A stretch of DNA of 38,004 bases, taken from positions 1 through 38,004 of the forward strand of contig CAMCBC010000005.1 in the NCBI GenBank assembly GCA_945872775.1, written 5' to 3'. The DNA comes from Spirosoma fluviale. Lineage in GTDB: Bacteria > Bacteroidota > Bacteroidia > Cytophagales > Cyclobacteriaceae. Below are positions 28,009-37,228 of this stretch, one piece after another. Below the pieces are notes generated by a model. That model was not told the origin of the DNA and did no database searches. It worked only from the letters and a program-made list of their open reading frames with translations. Position 1 is the first letter of the stretch. Every line of letters begins with the position of its first letter. A program made the position numbers and the translations under genes.

Positions 28009-29367
28009 TTGGCTATGTTGAATATTTCAAAAAACACCATCAAAGACTCAAGTCCTTTCATTGGTGCCAAAAGCTTGGAAATCACACTCCCAAAAAGGGA
28101 GAGCAAGAAGCGATTGAAAATTTTGATATGGGTGATTGTTGCTTTTTTTCTGATGCTCTTCTTGCCATGGACACAGAATATTCGTTCCAAGGGCCTAGTT
28201 ACAGCGCTGCGTCCTGACCAGCGTCCGCAGACAATTCATTCCATTATTGCTGGACGAATTGAGAAATGGTATGTGGCTGAAGGCGATTATGTAGCGGCAG
28301 GGGACACTATCTTGCGGATTTCAGAAGTAAAGGACGAGTATTTTGATTCCTTGCTACTTCCGCGAACGCAGCAGCAGGTGGATGCCAAAACGCAAGCTGC
28401 ACAGTCCTATGGGGAGAAAGTAGGAGCTTTGGAAAACCAAATTTCTGCGCTTGAGCAAAATAATATCCTCAAGTTGCAGCAAGCACGAAACAATTTGAAG
28501 ATTGCTGAATTGAAGGTACAGTCCGACAGTATGGAATTGGTGCAGGCCAAAGTCAATTACGATATCGGAAAGTTTCAATTGGATCGTGCGGAACAACTTT
28601 TAAAAGAAGGGTTGATTTCTGTTACTACTTTGGAAGGTAGAAGACTCAAGTTCCAGGAGGTTCAAGCAAAGTTGATTGGCTCTGAAAACAAATTTCTGAG
28701 CAGCAAAAACGAGTTTATTACTTCCCGAATTGATTTGAGCGCCATAGACAATGAGTTTAAAGACAAGGTTGCCAAGGCAAATTCCGATAAATTCACGGCT
28801 TTGTCCTCTCAATTTGATGCAGAAGCTACGGTAACTAAGCTTGAGAACCAGTACTCCAATTATGAGCAGCGGGCGCAGTACCGGTATATCCTAGCACCGC
28901 AAAATGGATACATCGCCAAAGCCATTCAGGTAGGAATCGGTGAAACCATCAAGGAGGGGGCTGAAATCGTAAATATTGTGCCTGCAGATGCTGAATTGGC
29001 AGTTGAAATGTATGTACAGCCAGTGGACTTGCCCTTGGTTCAGCCTGGAAATAAGGTTCGTTTCATCTTTGATGGTTGGCCCGCAATCGTCTTCTCGGGA
29101 TGGCCTCAGCTTTCCAACGGAACTTTTGGTGGAGTAGTCATTGCGATTGACCAGTTTGCCGGTCCTACAAATCAATACCGTGTATTGGTTACCGAAGATC
29201 CAGAGGAAGAGGGCTGGCCAGATTTATTGCGCATGGGTTCCGGTGCTGAAGGCATCGCCTTGTTCAATGATGTGCCCGTATGGTATGAAATCTGGCGACA
29301 GCTCAATGGCTTCCCTGCAGATTACTATTCTCAAGAAGAAAAAGATAAAACTGCTTCTGCCAAGTAA
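28009..29367 (+). CDS. HlyD-family periplasmic adaptor (membrane fusion protein)
   Basis: One N-terminal TM; GRIEKWYVAEGDYVAAGDTILRI lipoyl-like half, coiled coil, YRYILAPQNGYIAKAIQVGIGETIKEGAEIVNIVP. Confidence 0.93.
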   Translation: MAMLNISKNTIKDSSPFIGAKSLEITLPKRESKKRLKILIWVIVAFFLMLFLPWTQNIRSKGLVTALRPDQRPQTIHSIIAGRIEKWYVAEGDYVAAGDTILRISEVKDEYFDSLLLPRTQQQVDAKTQAAQSYGEKVGALENQISALEQNNILKLQQARNNLKIAELKVQSDSMELVQAKVNYDIGKFQLDRAEQLLKEGLISVTTLEGRRLKFQEVQAKLIGSENKFLSSKNEFITSRIDLSAIDNEFKDKVAKANSDKFTALSSQFDAEATVTKLENQYSNYEQRAQYRYILAPQNGYIAKAIQVGIGETIKEGAEIVNIVPADAELAVEMYVQPVDLPLVQPGNKVRFIFDGWPAIVFSGWPQLSNGTFGGVVIAIDQFAGPTNQYRVLVTEDPEEEGWPDLLRMGSGAEGIALFNDVPVWYEIWRQLNGFPADYYSQEEKDKTASAK

Positions 29368-30761
29368 TGAAAAAAGTAGCACTACTCTTCTTCTGGCTCG
29401 TGTCTTCGGCTTCACTTTTGGCTCAAGAAATTCAAAAGTTAAGCTTTGAAGATTACATGCTATGGGTTCAAGACTATCATCCCATTGCCATCCAAGCAGA
29501 TCTTAACCTTCGCTTAGGTCAAATGGAGGTGCGTAAAGCGCGTGGGGGTTTTGATCCCATGCTGTATGGCAACCTAGATAAAAAGGAGTTTAACCAATCC
29601 ACTTACTTCGAAAAGAGAGAGGCAGGCGTACTCGTGCCTACTTGGATGGGGGTGGAGCTGATGGGTAATTTTGAGCAGAACTCCGGAGCTTTCCTCAACT
29701 CGGAAGGTAACGTGCCCACCAATGGGCTACTTTCAGCGGGTGCTGCTGTAAATTTAGGACAGGGGTTGCTTTTGGATGATCGTAGAGCTACGCTTCAAAA
29801 GGCACAACTCTATGCCCAAGCTACAGAAGTGGAGCGCCTTAACTTCAGAAATGAACTGAATCTTCAAGCAACCGCTGCCTATTGGAAGTGGGCGGCAGCT
29901 TACGAGAATAAATTGGTCCTTGAAGAAGGAGTGAAGCTGGCAAAAATTCGATTTGATGGAATTAAACGCAGTTACGAACTAGGTGATCAAGCGGCGATTG
30001 ATACCGTAGAGGCCCTGTCACAATTGCTGAATAGAGAATACCGCTTGCAGCTTGCCGAGAATACGTTTTTCGAAAATACGCAGGTGTTGAATACCTTTTT
30101 ATGGAATGATTCAGGAGAACCGATGCTTCTTGAATCGGGAGTTTTTCCTCAACCCCTATCCCAATTTCTAAATGCTGCCCCTGATGCAGAGGATTTGCGG
30201 GCTTTGGTGGTTAGGCATCCAGAATTGTTGCTCACAGATTTTGACTTAGCAAGCTTGAAGGTCGAGAAGCGATTGCAGACGCAGGAATTGCTTCCTGTAG
30301 TCAAGCTGAAATATAACTTCCTAACCGAGGAGTTGGCAGATGCCAATCCTTCCCCTCTTTTTGAGAACAATTACAAATGGGGATTAACGGTGTATACGCC
30401 TTTGTTTTTACGAAAGACGAGAGGGGAACTGGGAAGCACCAAGGCGAAACTAGAAATCAAGCAAACAGGTAGAAATTTGAAGGAGCAGCAGCTCAGAACA
30501 AAGTTGGAGACAGAACTTAACTCTTGGAATCTATTGAATCAACAGGTGCGTACTCTTGGAGAAAATGTAAAGAGCTTGGAGGCCTTACTCTCCGGAGAAA
30601 CCCGTCGTTTTGAGATTGGAGAAAGTAGTCTATTTTTAGTCAATGCACGCGAAGTAGCGGTTTTTGACGCGAGAGTTACCTTGAACGAGCTTTCTTCTCG
30701 GCTTCAAATTGCCTATGCAAAGGCTAGATTTGCGGCTGGGGTCGGCTTTGCCGAAAACTAA
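29367..30761 (+). CDS. TolC-family outer membrane efflux protein
   Basis: Signal peptide; long heptad helices; ELNLQATAAYWKWAAAYENKLVLEEGVKLAKIRFDGIKRSYELGDQAAIDTVEALSQ. ATG overlaps the hlyD stop. Confidence 0.9.
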   Translation: MKKVALLFFWLVSSASLLAQEIQKLSFEDYMLWVQDYHPIAIQADLNLRLGQMEVRKARGGFDPMLYGNLDKKEFNQSTYFEKREAGVLVPTWMGVELMGNFEQNSGAFLNSEGNVPTNGLLSAGAAVNLGQGLLLDDRRATLQKAQLYAQATEVERLNFRNELNLQATAAYWKWAAAYENKLVLEEGVKLAKIRFDGIKRSYELGDQAAIDTVEALSQLLNREYRLQLAENTFFENTQVLNTFLWNDSGEPMLLESGVFPQPLSQFLNAAPDAEDLRALVVRHPELLLTDFDLASLKVEKRLQTQELLPVVKLKYNFLTEELADANPSPLFENNYKWGLTVYTPLFLRKTRGELGSTKAKLEIKQTGRNLKEQQLRTKLETELNSWNLLNQQVRTLGENVKSLEALLSGETRRFEIGESSLFLVNAREVAVFDARVTLNELSSRLQIAYAKARFAAGVGFAEN

Positions 30762-32062
30762 GACTTCCCGTTTAACTTGGAATAGGCGAGTTCAAGGCTG
30801 ATTCGATCTTCGATCCCAAACAATTCCTGACTTGCTTGAATGACTTTGTCTAATTCAGATGCATCACTAGCTTGAAGTTGCTTGAAGTACCGCTTGTTTT
30901 CTTCCGAGTCTCGCATCTGATCGGGGGATTGCAAGTGACCCATAAGCAGTGCCACTAAGCCTACTGTGATTCGAGGAGGTAGCATTCTCTTTTTTTCTAA
31001 AGAATAGGAGCAAATAGGTAACAATCGACTTTTGAACTTGGCAATGGATTGCAATGAAATGTCATTCAGTGCATGGGACATGAACGGATTTTTAAATCGG
31101 TCGAAGATGGCTGATGTATAGGCTCGAAGTTCATCCAAGGGCTGGTCTAAAAACGGAAATAGCTCCTCTTCTGCCAAGAGATTGAGTTCTTGAAGCCGAC
31201 CGGGGTCCTGCACATATTCCTGAACGGTTTTAATTTGTTGTAACCTTCCTAGGGCCGCCATTAGGGTGTGTAACCCATTTAAAATGCTGATTTTGCGTTT
31301 GGTGTAGGAGAGGAGTGAGTCAGTGAGCACTACCCCTTTGCACTTTCGGAAAGGTAATTTTTTCAAATCTTGGTCACTTCCTTCAATTCCCCAAAAAAGA
31401 TAGGGTTCTACCTGTACGGTGTAGGGAGCTACTTTTTCCGCGAGCTGCTTTGGAAATCCAGGCACAATCCGATCCACCAATGTATTGTGAAAACGACAGT
31501 TGAGATTGAGCCAATTCAAAAATTCAGCATCTAATTTCCATGCCGATGCATGCTGCTGGATTAAGCTTTTCAAGAAGTCTCCATTGTTAGGAATAAGTTC
31601 GCAAGGGAGGAGGATCGTTTTTAATTCTGGAGCTTGTTCAAAACGAGTGTAAAGCCATTGAGTAATCCTTCCTGGAAATGAGCTGGCGATTTGATCTTGG
31701 TCGCCTTCTTGACTCCAAACCAATCCCGCCTCAGTGACATTGGAAATGAGGTATTTCAGTTCTGCTGAACTAGCATATGAAAAGAACTTTTCAGAGTCCT
31801 GGGGTAAGCTGAGCCCATCCTTAATGCAGGTGATGGATTGAAATTTCTCGATGGTTTGGCCTTGATCCCTACCCGCTACATACACTTCGTAGGCATAGTC
31901 TTGTGTACGTAATCCTTCAAGGGTATTGCCATCGGTGCTTTGAACTAGGCAAACCTGTAGGGATTCACCTTGGCTATTTAGTTCTTCGATTAAGGGTTCA
32001 ATAAAACCACGGAGGAAATTTCCTGTTCCAAATTGGAGAACCTGTATCGATTGACTATTCAT
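30758..32062 (-). CDS. uxaB: Tagaturonate reductase (mannitol dehydrogenase family)
   Basis: LQFGTGNFLRGFIEPLI; NCRFHNTLVDRIVPGFP; KRKISILNGLHTLMAALG; next to uxaA and kdgK. Confidence 0.88.
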   Translation of the reverse strand: MNSQSIQVLQFGTGNFLRGFIEPLIEELNSQGESLQVCLVQSTDGNTLEGLRTQDYAYEVYVAGRDQGQTIEKFQSITCIKDGLSLPQDSEKFFSYASSAELKYLISNVTEAGLVWSQEGDQDQIASSFPGRITQWLYTRFEQAPELKTILLPCELIPNNGDFLKSLIQQHASAWKLDAEFLNWLNLNCRFHNTLVDRIVPGFPKQLAEKVAPYTVQVEPYLFWGIEGSDQDLKKLPFRKCKGVVLTDSLLSYTKRKISILNGLHTLMAALGRLQQIKTVQEYVQDPGRLQELNLLAEEELFPFLDQPLDELRAYTSAIFDRFKNPFMSHALNDISLQSIAKFKSRLLPICSYSLEKKRMLPPRITVGLVALLMGHLQSPDQMRDSEENKRYFKQLQASDASELDKVIQASQELFGIEDRISLELAYSKLNGKS

Positions 32063-32102
32063 TTTTTGTTAGTTTAACTTCGCAATTTAAACACTAAAAA
32101 CT

Positions 32103-32387
32103 ATGGCAGCCTACATGCTTGTTGAAGTAGCTATTCATTCACCCATGTTGTATGAAAAATACAAAGAAAAGACCCCTGCTAGTCTGCAAGCTTTTGAGGG
32201 AAAGTTTGTCCTGAGAGGTTTGCCAGTGGAGGCTTTGGAAGGTACTTGGGATCATGATCGGCTCGTTTTGTTGGAGTTTCCCAACCGAGAGAAGGCCTTG
32301 GCTTGGTATCATTCTCCGGCTTATCAAGAAGCCAAACAAATCCGTGATAAGGCTTCTACAGCTCGGTTTTTGTTAATCGGAGAGTAG
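32103..32387 (+). CDS. DUF1330-like small protein
   Basis: MAAYMLVEVAIHSPMLYEKYKEKTPASL..GGKFVLRG-like; LVLLEFPNREKALAWYHSPAYQEAKQIRDKAST. Confidence 0.9.
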   Translation: MAAYMLVEVAIHSPMLYEKYKEKTPASLQAFEGKFVLRGLPVEALEGTWDHDRLVLLEFPNREKALAWYHSPAYQEAKQIRDKASTARFLLIGE

Positions 32388-32431
32388 GTAACTAGCTGTT
32401 TGACGGATGATTGAGACTCGGGGCAGGGTCA

Positions 32432-34060
32432 TTAAAGGGAAACGCCTCTTTTCCAGGGGATGAAATCAAAATTCCGTTTTTCCTCCGCCTTGGTTTGTAT
32501 TTGACCACTCGCCACCGCAACTAGAAACTCCATTAATCTTTCTCCTGCAGTTGCCGGTGTTTCCTCTCCAGAAATGATGGTGCCTGCATCGAAGTCGATG
32601 ATATCGGGCATTTTCAGCGCCAGTTTTGTATTGGAGGCCACCTTGATTACAGGGCAAATTGGATTTCCTGTAGGGGTACCTAATCCGGTAGTAAATAGAA
32701 TTAAATTGGCACCGCTTCCGGCAAGGGCTGTGGTGCTCTCCACATCATTTCCAGGAGTACACAGGAGATTGAGACCTGGATTGGTAATGTATTCTGGATA
32801 GTCCAAAACATCCGAAATAGGTGCGGTACCTCCTTTTTTGGCGGCGCCACAAGACTTAATCGCATCTGTGAGGAGTCCGTCTTTGATGTTTCCTGGGCTC
32901 GGGTTTTTGTCAAATCCGCTTCCAACCCGTTTGGCGGAAGCATTGTAGGTTTCCATCAGGTGTACAAATTTTTTGGCAAGCTCTGGACGAGTACATCTGT
33001 TGATTAGGTCTTGCTCTGCTCCGCATAATTCCGGAAACTCAGATAGAATGGCTGTACCTCCCAAGGCTACTACTACATCCGACACATGTCCAAGGGTTGG
33101 ATTGGCCGAAATGCCCGAAAATCCATCTGATCCACCGCACTCCAAGCCGACCACCAGTTTACTGAGGGGTGCTGGCTCTCGGAAACACTGGTTCGCTAGC
33201 TTCAATCCATCTATTGTATCTTTTACAGCCTTTGAAAGTAAGGCATGGGTCGTTCCTTCTTGCTGCTGCTCACAGATCATCACGGGTTTTTGGCAATTCA
33301 GAGATGCAAGCTTTTCTTGAAGTAAGCCTACTTGGGCATTTTGACATCCCAGACTCAATACGGTGGCACCAGCTACATTGGGGTGGTGGATGTACCCCGC
33401 AAGGAGACTACAAAGTGCAGAAGCATCATCTCTAGTGCCTCCACAGCCCATGCTATGGGTTAAGAATCGGATGCCATCCACTTGCGGGAAAAGTCTATTG
33501 CGTTCTATCTCCAAGGTAGCGCTTGTATCTGCTAGTGCTGTTCCACTTTTATCACCAGCGATTAGGGCCTTAATTTGCAGTTCGTAGGGATTGGGCTGCG
33601 CAAACCCGAGTGCATTTTCAAAAGCCTCTTGCAGCAGTTTGATGTTGGTGTTTTCACAAAATACGAGAGGTAGTACCAACCAATAATTGGCGGTACCTAC
33701 CTGCCCATCTTCTCGATGGAAGCCTAAAAAAGTTTTGTCTTTCCAATGGGCTACCTCAGGCTGCCTTCTAGCTTCTGTTTTTAGTTCTAAAGAATAGGCT
33801 TGGGTTTTGTGTTGGATGTTTTCCAAAGTAAGGGCAGCCCCTTTATTGATTTTTTGAGTTGCTTCCGCCACTACGGTGCCGTACATTAAAATTTCGTCAC
33901 CAGGAAAAAAATCCTGAAGTGCAAATTTATGCTTGGCTGGAATGAATTGCCGTATTTCGAGGGAATGCAATTCGAGCTTTACCTGCTCCCCAGGAGTTAA
34001 GTCGCAGAGGGCTACGCCGACATTATCCAAAGAATCTAATAGGAGTGCGGTGTTATTCAT
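32432..34060 (-). CDS. uxaA: Altronate dehydratase (SAF domain plus catalytic domain in one chain)
   Basis: N-terminal SAF-like domain; LGFHREDGQVGTANYWLVLPLVFCEN; VVGLECGGSDGFSGISANPTLG; GTAPISDVLDYPE; FTTGLGTPTGNPICPVIKVASNT. Confidence 0.95.
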   Translation of the reverse strand: MNNTALLLDSLDNVGVALCDLTPGEQVKLELHSLEIRQFIPAKHKFALQDFFPGDEILMYGTVVAEATQKINKGAALTLENIQHKTQAYSLELKTEARRQPEVAHWKDKTFLGFHREDGQVGTANYWLVLPLVFCENTNIKLLQEAFENALGFAQPNPYELQIKALIAGDKSGTALADTSATLEIERNRLFPQVDGIRFLTHSMGCGGTRDDASALCSLLAGYIHHPNVAGATVLSLGCQNAQVGLLQEKLASLNCQKPVMICEQQQEGTTHALLSKAVKDTIDGLKLANQCFREPAPLSKLVVGLECGGSDGFSGISANPTLGHVSDVVVALGGTAILSEFPELCGAEQDLINRCTRPELAKKFVHLMETYNASAKRVGSGFDKNPSPGNIKDGLLTDAIKSCGAAKKGGTAPISDVLDYPEYITNPGLNLLCTPGNDVESTTALAGSGANLILFTTGLGTPTGNPICPVIKVASNTKLALKMPDIIDFDAGTIISGEETPATAGERLMEFLVAVASGQIQTKAEEKRNFDFIPWKRGVSL

Positions 34061-34109
34061 CGTAATTATTTCTTATTTTGGTCAAATTAGATAAAAAATT
34101 TATTCTTCC

Positions 34110-35102
34110 ATGAAGAAAATTATCACTCTTGGTGAAGTCATGCTACGGCTCAGTCCTCCTGGAAACCAGCGTTTTTTTCAAGCACAGGATCTTGAAATGG
34201 AGTTTGGAGGCTCAGAAGCAAATGTAGCTGCAGCTTTGGCCTATTGGGGTATGGATGTCTCACACCTCACCGCCTTTCCAGACCATGAGTTGGGATGGGC
34301 TGCTGCCGGTAAGCTTAGAAAGAATGGGATTGATACCCGTGCCATTTCCTTTAAACCAGGTAGGATGGGCATCTATTTTTTGGAGCATGGAGCCATGCAG
34401 CGAAGTTCTCAAATAATCTACGATCGAGCAGATACTGCCTTTGCCAATTTTGAAGGCGAAGACTTGGATTGGGATTCAATTTTGGAAGGGGTGTCTTGGC
34501 TACATTGGTCGGGAATTACGCCTGCACTCTCTCAAAAATGTGCAAACCTAACCTTGGTTGCCCTTCAAAAAGCCAATGAAAAAGGTATACGGGTAAGTGG
34601 AGACTTGAATTACCGAAGCAATTTATGGCAATACGGCAAGGCCCCTCATCAAGTCATGCCCCAGCTAATGGAGCTGACGCACATCATGATTGCCGGCACA
34701 CGAGATTTTAGACAATGTCTCAATGAAGAATTCAAGAGCTTTTCGGATACCAAGAAAATGGCCTTTGACCGTTTTTCGAAGTTAGATTACTTAGTCAAAA
34801 CAGAACGTATTTCCCATAATTCCTCTGTTAACACCCTGTCTGCGAGCCTTTATGGACGAAAAAAATCTTACAATTCAAAAAGCTACGAATTGACTCACAT
34901 CGTGGACCGAGTAGGATCTGGCGATGCTTTTGCAGGAGGTTTGATTTATGGATTACTGCACTTGAGTCCCAAAGAAGCCATTGAGTTTGCCATGGCGGCT
35001 GGTGTGCTCAAGCATAGTGTTCCTGGAGATATATTGTACTGCTCTCTCCAAGAAATTCAAGAGTTGGTGGCAGGTGAAGGCAATGGAAAAATAAAACGAT
35101 GA
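34110..35102 (+). CDS. kdgK: Sugar kinase, 2-keto-3-deoxygluconate kinase-like (PfkB family)
   Basis: TLGEVMLRLSPPG; FGGSEANVAAALAYWG; VSGDLNYRSNLW; VDRVGSGDAFAGGLIYGLL. Confidence 0.9.
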   Translation: MKKIITLGEVMLRLSPPGNQRFFQAQDLEMEFGGSEANVAAALAYWGMDVSHLTAFPDHELGWAAAGKLRKNGIDTRAISFKPGRMGIYFLEHGAMQRSSQIIYDRADTAFANFEGEDLDWDSILEGVSWLHWSGITPALSQKCANLTLVALQKANEKGIRVSGDLNYRSNLWQYGKAPHQVMPQLMELTHIMIAGTRDFRQCLNEEFKSFSDTKKMAFDRFSKLDYLVKTERISHNSSVNTLSASLYGRKKSYNSKSYELTHIVDRVGSGDAFAGGLIYGLLHLSPKEAIEFAMAAGVLKHSVPGDILYCSLQEIQELVAGEGNGKIKR

Positions 35103-35767
35103 TGCGGAATCCAAGTCCATTTATTCGGCGCATGCATGCAGGAGGAATGATGCCCATTTTTTTTCATCCAGAAGAAAAAGTATGCTTGGAGCTAGTAGGA
35201 GCCGCTTATGAAGGCGGTGTTCGGGTCATTGAGATGGTTAATCGTGGAAAAGAAGCCAAGGCCATTTTCCCAAAGATTAAGGAGCTTGTCGACCAACTTC
35301 CAGGGATGTATCTGGGAGTGGGCACCATCTACCATCCTGAAGAGGCTGAACAGTTTTTAGATATGGGTGCAGAATTTATCGTGGCACCCGTGATGAATCC
35401 TGCCTTAGGCGAGTATTGTAAAGGACTAGACGTTCCTTGGATACCAGGTTGTGGAACAGTCTCGGAGGTATTTTTCGCACAGGAGTTAGGAGCGGAGCTG
35501 GTGAAGATGTATCCGGCCAACTTGTTGACTCCCGCATTTATTACTGCGGTACATGCCGTGATGCCTACCATAGAGCTCATTCCCACTGGGGGAGTGGAAC
35601 CCACGCTACCCAGTATCAAAAGTTGGTTTGATGCGGGTGCACTTTGTGTGGGAATGGGTTCCCAGTTGTTTCGAAAAGAGGACATTGCCGCAGGCAACTA
35701 TTCCAAAATCTCTCAGACCATAGCCCAGGTAATGGCTCAAATCGCTTCACTTCGAAACCCATCCTAA
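35099..35767 (+). CDS. kdgA: 2-dehydro-3-deoxy-phosphogluconate / 4-hydroxy-2-oxoglutarate aldolase
   Basis: EGGVRVIEMVNRG; LGVGTIYHPEEAEQFLDMGAEFIVAPVMNP; WIPGCGTVSEVFFAQELGAELVKMYPANLLTPAFI; IPTGGVEPT. ATGA overlap with kdgK. Confidence 0.92.
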   Translation: MMRNPSPFIRRMHAGGMMPIFFHPEEKVCLELVGAAYEGGVRVIEMVNRGKEAKAIFPKIKELVDQLPGMYLGVGTIYHPEEAEQFLDMGAEFIVAPVMNPALGEYCKGLDVPWIPGCGTVSEVFFAQELGAELVKMYPANLLTPAFITAVHAVMPTIELIPTGGVEPTLPSIKSWFDAGALCVGMGSQLFRKEDIAAGNYSKISQTIAQVMAQIASLRNPS

Positions 35768-36756
35768 TGCTAATGACCCGAAGAATAGTTTTTGTTTTCC
35801 TTGCTCTTGTCCTTGCTCTTGGGGGCTGCCAATTGGATACTGGAGTAAAAGTCATCAAGATGGGGCATGCCCAGGTGGTATCGCATCCCGTGCACCAGGC
35901 GATGGTATTTCTTGGAAAGCGACTGGAAGAAAAATCAGGGGGGAAAATAAAAGTAAAGGTATACCCCAACCAACAGTTGGGCACCGAACGCGAGCTACTC
36001 GAATTGTTGCAAATTGGAAGCGTGGGGATGACCAAGGTTTCTGCCGCTTCTTTGGAGGCTTTTTCTCCGGAGATAAGTGTGCTGGGCTTGCCTTATTTGT
36101 TTCGAGATGATGCCCACATCACGCAAGTATTGGAAGGAGAGATCGGCAAAGAATTGCTCTTGAGTACCGAAAAGTATTGGTTACGTGGTTTGTGTTTTTA
36201 CGATGCAGGAAAGCGAAGTTTTTACAGTAAAACCAAACCCATAGCCACGCCTGCTGATTTGGCGGGACTGAAAGTTAGGGTTCAGGAATCCAAAATGGCA
36301 ATCAACATGGTTCGTGGCATGGGAGGTTCGCCCACCCCGGTGTCCTATGGAGAGCTCTACACTGCTTTGCAGCAAGGCATTGTGGATGCCGCAGAGAACA
36401 ATCCTCCCAGTTTTTACAATTCGAGGCATTACGAAGTTTGCAAGTATTACTCTATCGACGAGCATACAGCGATTCCTGATGTTGTCTTGGTGAGCACCAA
36501 GGTCTGGAGTGAACTGAGTCCTGAAGAACAGGTTTGGTTGCAGGAAGCAGCAGTTGAATCTGCAGTCTACCAGACCAAACTTTGGAAGGAGGCGGTAGAA
36601 GAAGCACTTCGTGAGGTACAAAAAGCTGGGGTAGAGATCAGTTATCCCTCCAAGGAACCTTTCTTAGAAAAAGTTTCTGCGGTGTATGCGCAAGTATTTC
36701 AAGAACATAAACAGTTGGAAGCATTGGTTCAACGAATTCAACAGACGAAGAAATGA
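35767..36756 (+). CDS. TRAP transporter substrate-binding protein (DctP family), predicted lipoprotein
   Basis: MLMTRRIVFVFLALVLALGGCQ lipobox; HPVHQAMVFLGKRLEEKSGGKIKVKVYPNQQLGTERELLE; GLKVRVQESKMAINMVRGMGGSPTPVSYGELYTALQQGIVDAAENNPPSFY. Confidence 0.95.
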   Translation: MLMTRRIVFVFLALVLALGGCQLDTGVKVIKMGHAQVVSHPVHQAMVFLGKRLEEKSGGKIKVKVYPNQQLGTERELLELLQIGSVGMTKVSAASLEAFSPEISVLGLPYLFRDDAHITQVLEGEIGKELLLSTEKYWLRGLCFYDAGKRSFYSKTKPIATPADLAGLKVRVQESKMAINMVRGMGGSPTPVSYGELYTALQQGIVDAAENNPPSFYNSRHYEVCKYYSIDEHTAIPDVVLVSTKVWSELSPEEQVWLQEAAVESAVYQTKLWKEAVEEALREVQKAGVEISYPSKEPFLEKVSAVYAQVFQEHKQLEALVQRIQQTKK

Positions 36757-37226
36757 AATTGAAATTAACACTAGATCGATCCATTCAAGTCATCATTGCC
36801 GTTTTGATGGGGGTGATGGTCCTGAATGTGACCTGGCAGGTTTTTTCCCGCTATGTATTGGGTGACCCGAGTTCATTTACTGATGAATTGGCTCGATACA
36901 GCATGATTTGGTTGGGACTTTTGGGTGCAGCCTATGTATCCGGCAAGCAGGGTCATTTGGCTATTGATGTGTTGGTAGAAAAGATAAAGGGTAAAAACCT
37001 CTTTTATTTGCAGCTATTTATCCATGCGATGGTTATTTTTTTCGGAGCCGTAATTATGGTAGGCGGCGGGGCTAACTTGGTTTACATTTCACAGTTGCTG
37101 CAGCAAAAATCAGCCACTCTTCAAGTTCCCTTGTCTTGGGTGTATGCCATGGTACCTATTTCTGGAGTTTTAGTGGTGTATTACCATAGTTTTCATGTGG
37201 TTCAATTGATTAAAAGCCAAGAATAA
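36753..37226 (+). CDS. TRAP transporter small permease (DctQ family)
   Basis: Four TM segments; WQVFSRYVLGDPSSFTDELARYSMIWLGLLGAAYVSGKQGHLAIDVL. Confidence 0.93.
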   Translation: MKLKLTLDRSIQVIIAVLMGVMVLNVTWQVFSRYVLGDPSSFTDELARYSMIWLGLLGAAYVSGKQGHLAIDVLVEKIKGKNLFYLQLFIHAMVIFFGAVIMVGGGANLVYISQLLQQKSATLQVPLSWVYAMVPISGVLVVYYHSFHVVQLIKSQE

Positions 37227-37228
37227 CC

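Noticed and set aside
32973-33435. Plus-strand ORFs inside uxaA
   Set aside because: Shadow ORFs of a strong altronate dehydratase on the minus strand.
35644-35766. N-terminal extension of the DctP ORF
   Set aside because: The extension overlaps the kdgA coding region; the lipoprotein signal starts at the ATG at 35767.
36181-36621. 146-aa minus-strand ORF
   Set aside because: Antisense to the DctP gene; no coherent domain.
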